Source: Propionivibrio sp. (GTDB lineage: Bacteria > Pseudomonadota > Gammaproteobacteria > Burkholderiales > Rhodocyclaceae). Taken from it: a DNA stretch of 14,224 bases. A program made the translations under genes and the position numbers. The first letter of the stretch is position 1. Every line of letters begins with the position of its first letter. A model generated the notes under the pieces. It was not told where the DNA came from and did no database searches. It saw only the letters and a list, made by a program, of their open reading frames with translations. The stretch covers positions 1-14,224 of the forward strand of contig JAGNOM010000040.1 of the NCBI GenBank assembly GCA_017990155.1, in the 5' to 3' direction. This document shows positions 13,739 through 14,224 of the stretch, in pieces.

Positions 13739-13772
13739 AGAGAGCAACGTGAGCTAAATCCAAGGCAGGTTT

Positions 13773-14224
13773 GTTTCAATCCACGCTCCCCGTTGCCGGG
13801 GAGCGAAGCCGCACGCGGAAAGTGCGCGCGCGTGACGCACCGCATGTTTCAATCCACGCTCCCCGTTGCCGGGGAGCGAAGCCGTGTACACGGCCGGATC
13901 AATGTTTGCCGACTCAGGTTTCAATCCACGCTCCCCGTTGCCGGGGAGCGAAGCCCAAAAAGCATCAGATTTGCCCCCGGAATTCATCGGTTTCAATCCA
14001 CGCTCCCCGTTGCCGGGGAGCGAAGCATCCTCGAAACCGAACCGACCGAAGCGGAGCGCTGGTTTCAATCCACGCTCCCCGTTGCCGGGGAGCGAAGCGT
14101 CAGATTGACTGTGCGATCAACCCGGTTTCGGCGTTTCAATCCACGCTCCCCGTTGCCGGGGAGCGAAGCGCGCCGCACTCGCAGCGATTGTGAGTTGATC
14201 CGTCGTTTCAATCCACGCTCCCCG
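13773..14224 (-). CRISPR. CRISPR array, trailer end, continuing past the window
   Basis: Six identical 37-nt repeats start at 13773, 13846, 13918, 13990, 14062 and 14133; a seventh starting at 14205 is cut by the window end after 20 bases. As given, the repeat begins GTTTCAATCCAC, contains the 8-bp stem GCTCCCCG/CGGGGAGC and ends GAAGC. Spacers are 36, 35, 35, 35, 34 and 35 nt and all differ. On the minus strand the repeat ends GTGGATTGAAAC, the conventional crRNA 5'-handle side (AUUGAAAC), and the stem is closed by a GCAA (GNRA) tetraloop. The array is therefore probably transcribed leftward, with leader and cas genes beyond the right edge. The ends resemble type I-C-like repeats, but 37 nt is longer than the usual 32, so I do not assign a subtype. 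Confidence 0.97.

Noticed and set aside
13771..14193. 140-codon open frame across the CRISPR array
   Set aside because: The repeated peptide VSIHAPRCRGAK is simply the translated CRISPR repeat; the 72-base period is a multiple of three, which keeps the frame open.

Overview
The window is high-GC bacterial DNA with dense genes, good Shine-Dalgarno sites and several ATGA stop/start overlaps. The protein families are a periplasmic amino-acid binding protein, a fused 2-oxoacid:ferredoxin oxidoreductase, an MmdA/PccB-type carboxyltransferase with a separate biotin carrier, and YdgJ- and YqhD-like oxidoreductases. Together they suggest a facultatively or strictly anaerobic betaproteobacterium, perhaps of the Rhodocyclales (Propionivibrio, Accumulibacter or Azoarcus-like). 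That placement is inference from family resemblance, not a database result.

Layout. Positions 1-2611 (+ strand): the 3' part of a GltI-like periplasmic binding protein, a small unknown protein, an aldo/keto reductase and a DUF1232/YkvA membrane protein. Positions 2642-2827 (- strand): a short, probably real unknown gene. A near-perfect hairpin at 2993-3039 with A/T tracts on both sides ends the next minus-strand block. Positions 3089-4964 (-): an acyl-CoA carboxyltransferase followed by a small biotin carrier protein, 13 bases apart. A 372-base non-coding stretch with phased TTTTGGCG repeats precedes that pair. Positions 5337-7945 (-): korA (gamma-alpha fusion) and korB, overlapping by ATGA, which form a ferredoxin-dependent 2-oxoacid oxidoreductase.

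Divergent from korAB is a plus-strand cluster at 8212-13557: a LacI-type regulator with its own sigma70-like promoter and overlapping operators, a shikimate-dehydrogenase-like protein lacking the usual substrate serines, an iron-dependent alcohol dehydrogenase with YqhD metal ligands, a YdgJ-like Gfo/Idh/MocA oxidoreductase, an HbpS/UPF0303 protein and a GNAT acetyltransferase. The first five look like one catabolic operon for a sugar, polyol or cyclitol that I cannot name.

The right end (13773 to the window edge) is a CRISPR array: six complete 37-nt repeats, one cut by the edge, and six spacers of 34-36 nt. The repeat reads as the conventional crRNA repeat on the minus strand (ending GTGGATTGAAAC), so the leader and probably the cas genes lie to the right, and the window shows the trailer end. 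A decayed extra repeat may sit one spacer length further left. No cas gene, tRNA, rRNA or insertion sequence is seen.
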